Shown: positions 1 through 6,121, numbered from the stretch's first letter. The stretch: 11,388 bases of DNA from Holophagae bacterium (GCA_030637505.1 DAOWGJ010000308.1:1-11388), one strand, 5' to 3'. Notes: generated by a model from the sequence alone, not told the origin. Program-made: numbers and translations.

Positions 1-30
1 CACCACGATCAAAATCCATTTGTTACGCAT
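1..30 (-). CDS. 5' end of an unidentified gene (partial, runs off the left edge)
   Basis: Only ten codons are visible, reading MRNKWILIVV. They open with ATG at 30-28 and follow a purine-rich ribosome binding site, GAGGGGAG on the minus strand (40-47), seven bases before the ATG. A lysine and arginine followed by hydrophobic residues would fit the start of a signal peptide, lipoprotein leader or membrane anchor, but ten residues cannot prove it. The start call rests on the good Shine-Dalgarno spacing and on the empty upstream region. It lies on the same strand as the genes to its right but is separated from them by about 720 bp of non-coding DNA, so it probably has its own promoter. The function cannot be stated. 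Confidence 0.5.
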   Translation of the reverse strand, partial: MRNKWILIVV

Positions 31-120
31 GATCAGACTCCCCTCGTTCTAGACAACGGAGCATATACCGAAAGGTTCGGCGCCGCCGTGCAAACCCGAG
101 AGCGCCAAAAATCTCCCACG

Positions 121-202
121 GGACGTGTCCATCCTTTGCATTGTTCTCAAGGTAACCTCAAGCTAAAAGTGCAGTTGCGGACAATGCATAGGGTGGCAAT
201 CC
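121..202. repeat. Long imperfect inverted repeat (hairpin)
   Basis: Arms 129-150 and 175-196 pair in register with 18 Watson-Crick pairs, 2 G-T (G-U) pairs and 2 mismatches over 22 positions. The core is TGCATTGT with ACAATGCA. After a small internal loop, GGA (121-123) pairs with TCC (200-202). The 24-nt loop (151-174) contains GGTAACC. The T-run on the minus-strand side lies about 15 nt beyond the stem, so this does not look like a standard intrinsic terminator. It could be an RNA structure in the leader of the partial gene at 1-30, a repeat remnant, or an operator-like site. Confidence 0.5.
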
Positions 203-255
203 TCGGAGAGCGCTCCAGCAATCGAATCTCGGGCGGAGGTTTAGGCCGCCAAGGT

Positions 256-314
256 CGTTTTTCGGAGGGGCGGTCCCCTTACCGGTTTGAAAATCGCTGC
301 CCCTCCGAAAAGCG
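256..314. repeat. Strong hairpin with GC-rich stem flanked by T and A runs
   Basis: Positions 256-271 pair with 299-314. Of 16 positions, 15 are paired counting one G-T, and TTTCGGAGGGGC against GCCCCTCCGAAA is perfect. The loop is 27 nt and contains GGT and ACC that could pair again. On either strand the stem is followed by A residues, not U residues, so it does not fit an intrinsic terminator. It could be a structured leader or a degenerate repeat. Confidence 0.5.
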
Positions 315-321
315 CACCGAG

Positions 322-371
322 CGGGGGCGATCGACAGTCGTTGCGTCTACGGTGACCTTGATGCGCCCCCG
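322..371. repeat. Short GC-rich inverted repeat
   Basis: CGGGGGCG (322-329) is the exact reverse complement of CGCCCCCG (364-371), with a 34-nt loop. It starts only 8 bp beyond the hairpin at 256-314. By itself it is unremarkable in GC-rich DNA and is listed because it belongs to the same cluster of stem-loops. Confidence 0.3.
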
Positions 372-395
372 AAGGCCGGGGATGGAAATCAGGGG

Positions 396-505
396 CAGCG
401 ACAGGGACCGCGTCAGCAAACAGGTGCAGGTACAGGTTCAGCCTCAGCGACGGACGACAGCGACAGAAACCCGCGGCATGTTTCTGCGGCAGAAGACAGC
501 GACAG
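396..505. repeat. Three copies of CAGCGACAG with a short CAGGTN tandem
   Basis: The 9-mer CAGCGACAG occurs exactly at 396-404, 458-466 and 497-505. Between the first two, positions 421-438 read as three 6-nt units of CAGGTN. A small hairpin, CAGAAAC (464-470) with GTTTCTG (480-486), overlaps the second copy. The pattern resembles low-complexity intergenic repeats and not protein-binding iterons, because the spacing (62 and 39 bp) is irregular. Confidence 0.35.
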
Positions 506-563
506 ATTGATCGCCGCACCATGTTCGAGATTGCGAGGTCCAACCCCGGCCTTCTGGCACACC

Positions 564-729
564 CTAGTGTACTGCGTCTGAAGTTCCTTCCATCAGTTTG
601 CGAGGCACCCGCGCCGGTGGCAAGACGCGACGACGCAGTCGTAGTTTGACTACTTCAAGGAGGAGTAACGCAGCCACCGGTGTGGAGGACCGCCAAGAGG
701 TGGTAGAGACTTTAGACGCAGTACACTAG
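564..729. mobile_element. MITE-like palindromic element, or structured repeat, with long terminal inverted repeats
   Basis: The sequence begins and ends with CTAG. The outer 16 bp (564-579 and 714-729) are perfect inverted repeats, followed by one G-T position and four more pairs, giving a 21-bp continuous helix as RNA. The innermost 8 bp of the arms (614-621 with 673-680, CCGGTGGC) are also perfect, and the stretch between is imperfectly complementary. The arms are therefore about 57-58 nt around a 51-nt centre. The centre holds two overlapping small hairpins (630-642 and 641-653) and a purine-rich GGAGGAGTAACG (659-670). No protein is encoded. The layout suits a non-autonomous MITE inserted at TA or CTAG, or a conserved structured repeat. 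Because CTAG is self-complementary, a target duplication cannot be told from the repeat itself. It lies 25 bp past the stop of the SNF2 gene. Confidence 0.6.
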
Positions 730-748
730 CTCCACTGAGTTGTCGGCC

Positions 749-767
749 GGACCTCTATCCGAGGTCC
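749..767 (-). other. Small hairpin across the SNF2 stop codon
   Basis: GGACCTC (749-755) and GAGGTCC (761-767) are exact inverted repeats with a 5-nt loop that includes part of the TAG stop. No U-tract follows on the minus strand, so this is not a standard intrinsic terminator. It may help 3'-end stability together with the palindromic element immediately downstream. Confidence 0.3.
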
Positions 768-3478
768 AATAGCTGAGCGATTTCCCTTCGGTTGATGCCG
801 CGAATGAGGTTTTCGGTCGGAGCTACGACCTCCTCGAAGAGCGCAATTTTTCGGCGAATGAGTTTGTCGATCCGTTCTTCGATCGTATCTCGCGTGATCA
901 ACTTGAACACCTGGACGAATCGTTTTTGACCCATGCGGTGAACCCGGTCGGTCGCCTGGTTTTCCTTGGCGGGGTTCCACCAACGGTCGTAGTGAATGAC
1001 GACCGAAGCGCCGGTCAGGTCGATGCCGACGCCGCCGGCGAGCAGACTTGCCAGCATGACCCGTTCGTGCTGACTGGAATTGAAACGCCTGATGACCCGA
1101 CCCCGGTCACGGGTCGCTCCTGTCAACATCAAATGTCCTACATCTTGGGCGCAAAGGTGATCCGAGAGGAGGTTCAACATCCTGACGTACTGAGAAAAGA
1201 CGACAATCTGCTGTCCGCCCTCGAGGGCCTCGTTGAGGATTTCGTCGAATATCTCGAGCTTCCCCGAGGACCCGCCCTCGAGGCTTGGCGTGTCGCTTCC
1301 CAGGGTTGAGTGGTCGCAGACCTGCTTCAATCGAGTCATCAACGCGAAGATATGGATAAAGGGAATCTCCTGGCCTGGGTCGTCGAGAATCGCAGCAATG
1401 TCGGAAACCGCTCCGGCGTGAATCGTCGAGTAGACCCGTTTTTGGTGTGCGGTCAGATTGCAAAACCGAAGATCTTCGACCTTCTCCGGGAGATCTGACA
1501 ACACCTGTTCTTTGAGCCTGCGCAGTGTGAGGATGCCCAGTCTCCGACGGAGTAGAGCCAGCTGGGGCTGTGAGGGATGCCGATAGGTCTCCTTGAAATC
1601 TCGCTGTGAACCCAGGTATCCCGGCAACACCAACTCGACGACCGACCACAGTTCGAGCAGGCGGTTCTCCAGCGGAGTTCCGGAGAGAGCGACTTTGAAA
1701 TGTGCCTCGAGCTTTTTTGCCGATCGGGCCGCCTTCGTCCTTGGGTTCTTGATCCTCTGTGCCTCGTCAAAGATGACGATGTCCCATTGGTTTGGAATCA
1801 GCTCCATGGACGACCGGACCAGGATGTCGTAGGTCGTCAAAATAATCGGATTGTCCGACTGGGCGACCGGGAGGTGACGGTCGCTGCCGTGAAACACGTG
1901 GATGCCCAGACTGGGAGCGAAGGTTGTCAGCAGATTGCTCCAGTGTTCCAGAACGCCCCGGGGGCAGACGACGAGAACCGTAGCCTTCGGACGCGCCGCC
2001 CGAACATGGCCGAGGAGCCCCATCACCTGGTGGGTCTTGCCGAGGCCCATGTCATCCGCCAGCAACGCGCCGACCCCGGCGAGATATCGTTGCCACAGCC
2101 ATCGCACGCCATCGCGCTGGTAGGGTCTGAGAGTGGATTTCAATCCAGGCGGAAGCCCGGGGTCCGCAACTGTGTCGCCGCGGAGCAGGGCGACCAGATC
2201 GATCAGATCCTGTTCCTCCGAGCGGACCTCGATGTCGGTATCGGCGACCAGACGAATAAAGGCCAGACGATTTCCTTGAAGTCCTGCCTCCAGGCCGCGG
2301 CGCGGTAGTTTGAAACCCGCCCGTTCAAAGATCGAAAGATCAGGGGCGTGAACCAGCCGCTCCTCGATGCGCGCAAAACCGGTCTTTCGAAGGTTCAGGG
2401 TGGCTGACCAGTCCAGGGTATGCCCTTCTGCCGTGAATGAGGGGCGTAACAGGATTGTCCCACGCCGGTTTCGATCGACGATCAGGAATGCCGGCCTTGG
2501 AACGACCGGTTGCCGGAATTTGGCCAACGCCCCGCGGGGAAGGTACCAGTCGTGCTGCCTCAACTGGGGATGGTCGAGACTCAAGAACTGCAGGGCTTCC
2601 CGTCCCGTGCGGAGTTGCCGACCCTTGCGATGGAAGGGGACCAGGGGCGTTGGCGGGTCCAGGACCCGGCATAGATGTCGCCCAACCCGGGCCCACCGTC
2701 CGTGGATCCTTCCTTCCAGCTCGGTCGCGGCGAGGACGGAACGATTGCCGAGACGGTAGCCGGGTTCCAGCAAAATCCCATCCTCGGTCCAGGCGGCCGC
2801 CAACACCGGATGGAGTCGAATCTCCGAGAGCTCCAAATGCTCCAGATCGCCCTCCAGGACCATTCGACTCATGGTCCTGAGGACCGGCAGTGCACTGGGG
2901 AGGACAGTTGCACTAAAAACGACGATGCGATGCTCGCCGGAGGGGAGCGTGATCCGAATGTGGACTTCTTGGCCCGAGAGGCGAACGCTTGCTGTTCCCG
3001 TCTTCTGAAGGGAGAGCTGGAGTTCCAACGCCGACCGCAGGTCTGGACCGGTGAGATGACTGAGATCAACTCGATCCTCGGCCAAATGTGTCGGTGCGAT
3101 GAATGGATGCCTCGAGTGCGCCCTCCAGGCCGACCCCGGTCCCAACCGAACCAGCGTGGCACGGACATCCAGCCACCGGAGAAGGGCTGCCATCGCGTGG
3201 AAACAGGGTGGCTCGACCGTTCCACAAGCGGAGCAGAGAGCCTTCAATTTCCCGGCCGTTTTGGGTTCTGGAATGTGAATTGTGATCGTGGATCGTGTGA
3301 AGGCGGCTTCGATGCCTTCCCCCGACCAGACGATTCTCTCGGTCGAGTGTTCCTGGTACAGACGAAACGCCCTCTCCGCAGTCACTCGATCCAAACGACC
3401 GAGGATGTTGCCGCGTTTCAAACGAAGCAGGGCAGAGCTGGAGCCACCGGCTTGGGACGCCGGAACCGAACGGACCAT
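755..3478 (-). CDS. SNF2-family DEAD/DEAH-box helicase-like ATPase with SWIM-like zinc motif
   Basis: A 907-residue protein of the Swi2/Snf2 superfamily 2 group, ATP-driven double-stranded DNA translocases that remodel protein-DNA complexes. Near the N-terminus, C82, C85, C92 and H94 form a SWIM-like zinc ligand set. Residues 100-440 are a poorly recognised linker seen in bacterial SNF2 proteins. The helicase core starts near residue 448 (LRPYQRDGVRWL). It shows Walker A DDMGLGKT (475-482), Walker B DEAQ (571-574), motif III SGTPLEN (599-605), motif V GGVGIDLTGA (815-824) and motif VI QATDRVHRMGQ (841-851). All key ATPase motifs are intact. The ATG at 3478 is the first possible start after an in-frame TGA; the GAGAGG just before it is only 2 nt away, so the start is slightly uncertain. 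It lies 56 bp downstream of the ACP gene on the same strand and may be co-transcribed. The cellular role is unknown. Confidence 0.9.
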   Translation of the reverse strand: MVRSVPASQAGGSSSALLRLKRGNILGRLDRVTAERAFRLYQEHSTERIVWSGEGIEAAFTRSTITIHIPEPKTAGKLKALCSACGTVEPPCFHAMAALLRWLDVRATLVRLGPGSAWRAHSRHPFIAPTHLAEDRVDLSHLTGPDLRSALELQLSLQKTGTASVRLSGQEVHIRITLPSGEHRIVVFSATVLPSALPVLRTMSRMVLEGDLEHLELSEIRLHPVLAAAWTEDGILLEPGYRLGNRSVLAATELEGRIHGRWARVGRHLCRVLDPPTPLVPFHRKGRQLRTGREALQFLSLDHPQLRQHDWYLPRGALAKFRQPVVPRPAFLIVDRNRRGTILLRPSFTAEGHTLDWSATLNLRKTGFARIEERLVHAPDLSIFERAGFKLPRRGLEAGLQGNRLAFIRLVADTDIEVRSEEQDLIDLVALLRGDTVADPGLPPGLKSTLRPYQRDGVRWLWQRYLAGVGALLADDMGLGKTHQVMGLLGHVRAARPKATVLVVCPRGVLEHWSNLLTTFAPSLGIHVFHGSDRHLPVAQSDNPIILTTYDILVRSSMELIPNQWDIVIFDEAQRIKNPRTKAARSAKKLEAHFKVALSGTPLENRLLELWSVVELVLPGYLGSQRDFKETYRHPSQPQLALLRRRLGILTLRRLKEQVLSDLPEKVEDLRFCNLTAHQKRVYSTIHAGAVSDIAAILDDPGQEIPFIHIFALMTRLKQVCDHSTLGSDTPSLEGGSSGKLEIFDEILNEALEGGQQIVVFSQYVRMLNLLSDHLCAQDVGHLMLTGATRDRGRVIRRFNSSQHERVMLASLLAGGVGIDLTGASVVIHYDRWWNPAKENQATDRVHRMGQKRFVQVFKLITRDTIEERIDKLIRRKIALFEEVVAPTENLIRGINRREIAQLLDLG

Positions 3479-3534
3479 AGCCTCTCATAATACCAAGATT
3501 CGGTTCAAGATGGCAGGGTTGGTGGCAGAAATTT

Positions 3535-3768
3535 CTAGCTCGAGAGTCGGTCGACAAAGGCGAGGATATCACCGACGGTGTTGAGCTTGGCGGCGTCTTC
3601 GTCCAAGATTTCGATCTCCAACTGGTCCTCGAGTTCCACGAGCAATTCCAAGGCCTTTGCGGAGTCCATGCCCAGATTTGCGACCAGTTCGGCGTCGGGC
3701 ACCAGCGCTTCGGGGTCTTTACCACTGACCTTGGCGATGACGGCCAGGGCGGTTTCTTTCATGGTCAT
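3535..3768 (-). CDS. Acyl carrier protein (stand-alone)
   Basis: A 77-residue acidic, helical protein with the carrier-protein signature LGMDSAKALELL. The phosphopantetheine-accepting serine falls at residue 36 with this start, the same number as in the classical E. coli ACP. Helix II (residues 36-50) is followed by the acidic EIEILDED segment, then by helix III and helix IV. The frame is open up to a TTG at 3780, but GGAGG (3774-3778) lies inside that extension and is ideally placed for ATG at 3768; ATG at 3762 is a weaker alternative. It follows the ligase gene by 39 bp on the same strand, so it is most likely the acceptor for the ligase's acyl-adenylate and not the housekeeping fatty-acid-synthesis ACP, since no fab genes are nearby. 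It is cytoplasmic and would need a phosphopantetheinyl transferase encoded elsewhere. Confidence 0.9.
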   Translation of the reverse strand: MTMKETALAVIAKVSGKDPEALVPDAELVANLGMDSAKALELLVELEDQLEIEILDEDAAKLNTVGDILAFVDRLSS

Positions 3769-3773
3769 TACTT

Positions 3774-3778
3774 CCTCC
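3774..3778 (-). promoter_or_regulatory. Ribosome binding site that decides the ACP start
   Basis: GGAGG on the minus strand, five bases before ATG at 3768. It overlaps the first codons of the longer TTG-initiated reading (3780), which therefore lacks support. Confidence 0.7.
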
Positions 3779-3807
3779 AATGGCGGGAGAGTATAGCCTA
3801 CGGGCTT

Positions 3808-5487
3808 CTAAAGGTTTCCGTCAATGTAACTCTGTCGGATTTCGGCTCGTTGCATCTTGCCTGAGCTGGTTCGTGGGATTCGGCCTCGTTTGACGAAGAC
3901 GACGTCGGCCAGCGGCAATCCGATTTGACGTCCGATCTGTGATCGAATCTCCTGCTCGAGGCGTTCGAGGCTTTCGACCTCGGTCTGCGCGGTTTCGACC
4001 ACCAATACGGCCTGTTCTCCCTGGGCCCCCGTAGCGATCGAAAAAGCGGCGCTCCGCATCAGGCCGCCGCCGCCGGTCACACGGTCCGCCAGCCGTTCCA
4101 GTTCGTCGGGCATCAGATTATTGCCGTGGACAATCAGGACGTCCTTCGTGCGTCCGGTCAGGTACAATTCGCCGTCAGTGAGAAAGCCCAAATCTCCTGT
4201 CTGGAACCAACCGTCGCTCAAGGTCGCTGAGGTCGCCTGTTCGTCCAGATAGTAGCCATCGAAGACACCGGGACCCTTGATGCAGACCTCTCCGATGTGA
4301 CCCTGGTCGAGGTCGCGTCCATTGGGCGCCCGGATGACGACCTCGGTGCTGTCAATCGGTCCGCCGTTGCTGACGATCTCCGTCAGTCCGTATCCGGTAT
4401 CGGTTCCCAGAGGTTTTGGAAGGGTTCGTACCCCCTCCCCTCGGGTGTCAAAGGTGACTGCCAGGGTCGCTTCGGCCAAACCGTAGCAGGGCATGAAGGC
4501 CCGAGGATCGAACCCATAGGGACCGAAGGCATCGCAGAAGGCGTTGACGGTTTCTGGGCGAATCATTTCGGCGCCGGTGAGGGCCGCCTTCCAGTTGGAG
4601 AGGTCGACCCCGTCCAGTTGTCCCGGTCGAATTCTCTCGACCGCCAACTGGTAGCCGAAATTCGGAGAGGGTACGAAGGTCGTGCCGTGGCATCCCAACT
4701 GTTCCAGCCAGAGTTTGGGACGGGCCAGGAAAGTCGGGGGCCGAAGAAGCCAAGCATCGAGTCCTGTGGTTATCGGGAGCATCAGGCAGCCGATCAAGCC
4801 CATATCGTGGTACAGAGGTAACCAAGAGACCATCGACTGTGCCCACTGGTGGGCCGGTGCGCCCTGGGGAATTCCGATCGCGTTGGAACTGGCCACCGCG
4901 TTATGCAAGGCGCCCAGGTGCGAGATCATCACTGCCCTCGGGATCCCGGTCGAACCAGAGGTCAGCTGGAGAAAAGCCGTTTCCTCGGATTTGCCCTTGA
5001 TGGGCCGGAATCCGGGCTGAGGGGTCAGTTGCCCGATCTCTTCGAGCGTCAGAACCCGGTCCTGAGCCCAGTGGTGGCCGTGTTCAAGAGCCTGCTGCCT
5101 GAATCCGGGGCTGGAGATGACCCGGCGGCACTTGAGTTTGCCCATGATGGCGTTGACCTTGTCGAACTGAGATTCTGAGGCCGCAATCGCACCGGCGCCG
5201 GAAGCTGCAACGGGCCAATGGCCGGAGAGGAGCACGCCCCACCAGGCATCCAACCACTCCCACGATGTTGGCAGAGCGATGATCACCGGCTCGCGAGGCT
5301 GAAGACCCAAGGTGGCGATTCTGGCTGCAGTCTCAGTTGCGCTCTCCAAAAACTGGGGGTAGGTTCTGCGTTCGAATCGGCGTCCGCGGCCGTCGAAGAT
5401 GCCGATCCCTCGGTCCGGGAAGTCAACTGCGGCCCGCTTCAGAGCCTCCGGAATGGTGGTGGGGAATGCGTTCAGGATGTCGGTCAT
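3808..5487 (-). CDS. Fatty acyl-AMP ligase-like AMP-forming synthetase (FAAL family)
   Basis: A 559-residue ANL-superfamily adenylate-forming enzyme. Visible motifs are the P-loop LTSGSTGIPRAVMISH (175-190), SWLPLYHDMGLIG (221-233), SPNFGYQLAVERI (274-286), CYGLAEATLAVT (334-345), GDLG (431-434), TGRTKDVLIVHGNN (444-457) and the C-terminal catalytic-lysine motif SSGKMQR (541-547, K544). PLYHDMGL, the NFGYQLAV-type helix and CYGLAEATL are typical of FAALs, which activate fatty acids as acyl-AMP and transfer them to a carrier protein instead of CoA. The adjacent ACP gene supports that reading. The frame extends upstream to a TTG at 5547, but that start has no ribosome binding site and sits close to the thioredoxin terminator. 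ATG at 5487 gives the usual FAAL N-terminus, although its own Shine-Dalgarno is poor. A CoA ligase is the alternative. The substrate chain length cannot be read from the sequence. Confidence 0.88.
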   Translation of the reverse strand: MTDILNAFPTTIPEALKRAAVDFPDRGIGIFDGRGRRFERRTYPQFLESATETAARIATLGLQPREPVIIALPTSWEWLDAWWGVLLSGHWPVAASGAGAIAASESQFDKVNAIMGKLKCRRVISSPGFRQQALEHGHHWAQDRVLTLEEIGQLTPQPGFRPIKGKSEETAFLQLTSGSTGIPRAVMISHLGALHNAVASSNAIGIPQGAPAHQWAQSMVSWLPLYHDMGLIGCLMLPITTGLDAWLLRPPTFLARPKLWLEQLGCHGTTFVPSPNFGYQLAVERIRPGQLDGVDLSNWKAALTGAEMIRPETVNAFCDAFGPYGFDPRAFMPCYGLAEATLAVTFDTRGEGVRTLPKPLGTDTGYGLTEIVSNGGPIDSTEVVIRAPNGRDLDQGHIGEVCIKGPGVFDGYYLDEQATSATLSDGWFQTGDLGFLTDGELYLTGRTKDVLIVHGNNLMPDELERLADRVTGGGGLMRSAAFSIATGAQGEQAVLVVETAQTEVESLERLEQEIRSQIGRQIGLPLADVVFVKRGRIPRTSSGKMQRAEIRQSYIDGNL

Positions 5488-5494
5488 GGCTTTG

Positions 5495-5523
5495 AAGATA
5501 CCGAAGAGTTGTTGAGGCGGCAA
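5495..5523 (-). promoter_or_regulatory. Possible sigma70-type promoter just before the acyl-AMP ligase
   Basis: TTGCCG (5518-5523) and TATCTT (5495-5500) on the minus strand are 17 bp apart, each matching consensus at 4 of 6 positions. They lie between the thioredoxin terminator and the ligase ATG. The predicted transcript start would fall at or next to the ATG, so the mRNA would be almost leaderless, which fits the missing Shine-Dalgarno. This is weak evidence. Confidence 0.3.
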
Positions 5524-5568
5524 TGGGAGGGGCTCTTGGGAGTGCAAAAGGAAAAGAGTTGAAGAGTG

Positions 5569-5602
5569 AAAAAAGCTATCCCCGGGCGGCGCCCGGGGAT
5601 AG
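5569..5602 (-). terminator. Rho-independent terminator of the thioredoxin gene
   Basis: On the minus strand a perfect 12-bp stem (CTATCCCCGGGC pairing with GCCCGGGGATAG, 5576-5587 with 5591-5602), closed by a 3-nt loop, is followed by C and then six T residues (complement of 5569-5574). It begins 23 bp after the thioredoxin stop. It is oriented to end thioredoxin transcription before the ligase gene. Confidence 0.92.
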
Positions 5603-5625
5603 AAGAGAACTGGGGCCTCTGATAA

Positions 5626-6003
5626 TCAGGCCTCGGTATTCTTGCCCTGTTGCTGAGCTACCTGAGCGTGGACCTCTTCCATGTCCAGGGTCTTGACCTG
5701 GGTCAGCACGTCTTCCAGTGCTTCGGCGGGCAGCATGCCCGGCTGGCTGAATACGCCGACTTTTTCCCGAAAGACCATCACAGTAGGAATCGACCGAATG
5801 CTGAACATCGCAGCCAACTCTTGCTGCTCTTCGGTGTTGCAGCTGGCATATGCAGCCTCTGGATGTTTCTCGGCGGCATCGTGGAAAATCGGTTTGAATG
5901 TCTGGCACGGGCCGCACCAGGGCGCCCAGAAGTCAATCAGAACAATGTCGTTGTTGTCGATGGTTTCGGTGAGGTTCTCTTGGGTGATTTCGATGACTGA
6001 CAT
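5626..6003 (-). CDS. Thioredoxin
   Basis: A 125-residue thioredoxin-fold protein with the classical active site WCGPC at 29-33 inside FWAPWCGPCQTFKPIF, the conserved D24 in IDFWA, and the cis-proline at P73 in RSIPTVMVF. It would reduce disulfides in cytoplasmic proteins and be recycled by thioredoxin reductase, which is not encoded here. No signal peptide is present. The frame stays open upstream to 6387, but ATG at 6003 has a good ribosome binding site (AAAGGAGA, five bases away) and a promoter lies at 6059-6087, inside the would-be extension, so the short form is right. The C-terminus has about 20 residues beyond the usual end, polar and glutamine-rich. One extra cysteine (C55) lies outside the active site. 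It is transcribed alone, between a strong promoter and a strong terminator. Confidence 0.95.
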   Translation of the reverse strand: MSVIEITQENLTETIDNNDIVLIDFWAPWCGPCQTFKPIFHDAAEKHPEAAYASCNTEEQQELAAMFSIRSIPTVMVFREKVGVFSQPGMLPAEALEDVLTQVKTLDMEEVHAQVAQQQGKNTEA

Positions 6004-6028
6004 GATGTCTCCTTTGGCTTTCGGTCCT

Positions 6029-6050
6029 ATGGTTATTCTTTTATAACCAT
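6029..6050. promoter_or_regulatory. Perfect 8-bp palindrome in the thioredoxin leader, candidate operator
   Basis: ATGGTTAT (6029-6036) and ATAACCAT (6043-6050) are exact inverted repeats separated by six bases. With the promoter at 6059-6087 the transcript would start near 6052, so the palindrome covers roughly +3 to +24, a typical place for a repressor operator. It could instead form a 5'-leader hairpin. No T-run follows on the minus strand. Confidence 0.45.
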
Positions 6051-6058
6051 TCAAGCAG

Positions 6059-6087
6059 ATTCTAATATAAAGATGTGTTGATGTCAA
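6059..6087 (-). promoter_or_regulatory. Sigma70-type promoter of the thioredoxin gene
   Basis: TTGACA (perfect -35, complement of 6082-6087) is followed after exactly 17 bp by TAGAAT (5 of 6 match to the -10, complement of 6059-6064). It is about 55 bp upstream of the thioredoxin ATG, in an AT-rich patch that stands out from the GC-rich surroundings. Confidence 0.8.
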
Positions 6088-6121
6088 GGAGGAGAGGCTT
6101 GGTGGCACGAGAACACAATTG

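Larger units (their letters stand above)
31..563. other. Non-coding region rich in stem-loops
   Basis: No convincing gene is seen here. Open frames exist on both strands (for example 88-510 plus and 241-543 minus), but they have low-complexity Arg/Pro/Ser-rich translations, no recognisable domain and no good ribosome binding site. The stretch contains a long imperfect hairpin (121-202), a second strong hairpin (256-314), an 8-bp GC-rich inverted repeat (322-329 with 364-371), a small hairpin (464-470 with 480-486) and three copies of the 9-mer CAGCGACAG. It forms the upstream region of the partial gene at 1-30 and must hold that gene's promoter. A TATATG-like -10 can be picked out near 73-78 on the minus strand, but no properly spaced -35 was found, so it is not called. 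Confidence 0.5.

Noticed and set aside
88..510. 140-codon plus-strand open frame starting at GTG in the left non-coding region
   Set aside because: Arg/Ser/Thr-rich low-complexity translation, no domain, no ribosome binding site, and it overlaps hairpins and short repeats.
241..543. 100-codon minus-strand open frame in the left non-coding region
   Set aside because: Arg/Pro/Cys-rich translation typical of chance frames in GC-rich DNA; overlaps repeats and has no recognisable motif.
564..729. The 166-bp element as a CRISPR unit or a tRNA-like gene
   Set aside because: There is no direct repeat-spacer pattern and no cloverleaf with anticodon arm; the symmetry is one long inverted repeat.
749..767. 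SNF2 3' hairpin as an intrinsic terminator
   Set aside because: Stem is only 7 bp and no U-tract follows on the minus strand.
2675..3490. 271-codon open frame opposite the SNF2 gene
   Set aside because: Antisense shadow of a gene with complete helicase motifs; no motif of its own.
5614..5632. GGCCT...AGGCC inverted repeat at the thioredoxin stop codon
   Set aside because: Short (5 bp), and the much stronger terminator at 5569-5602 already explains transcript ending.
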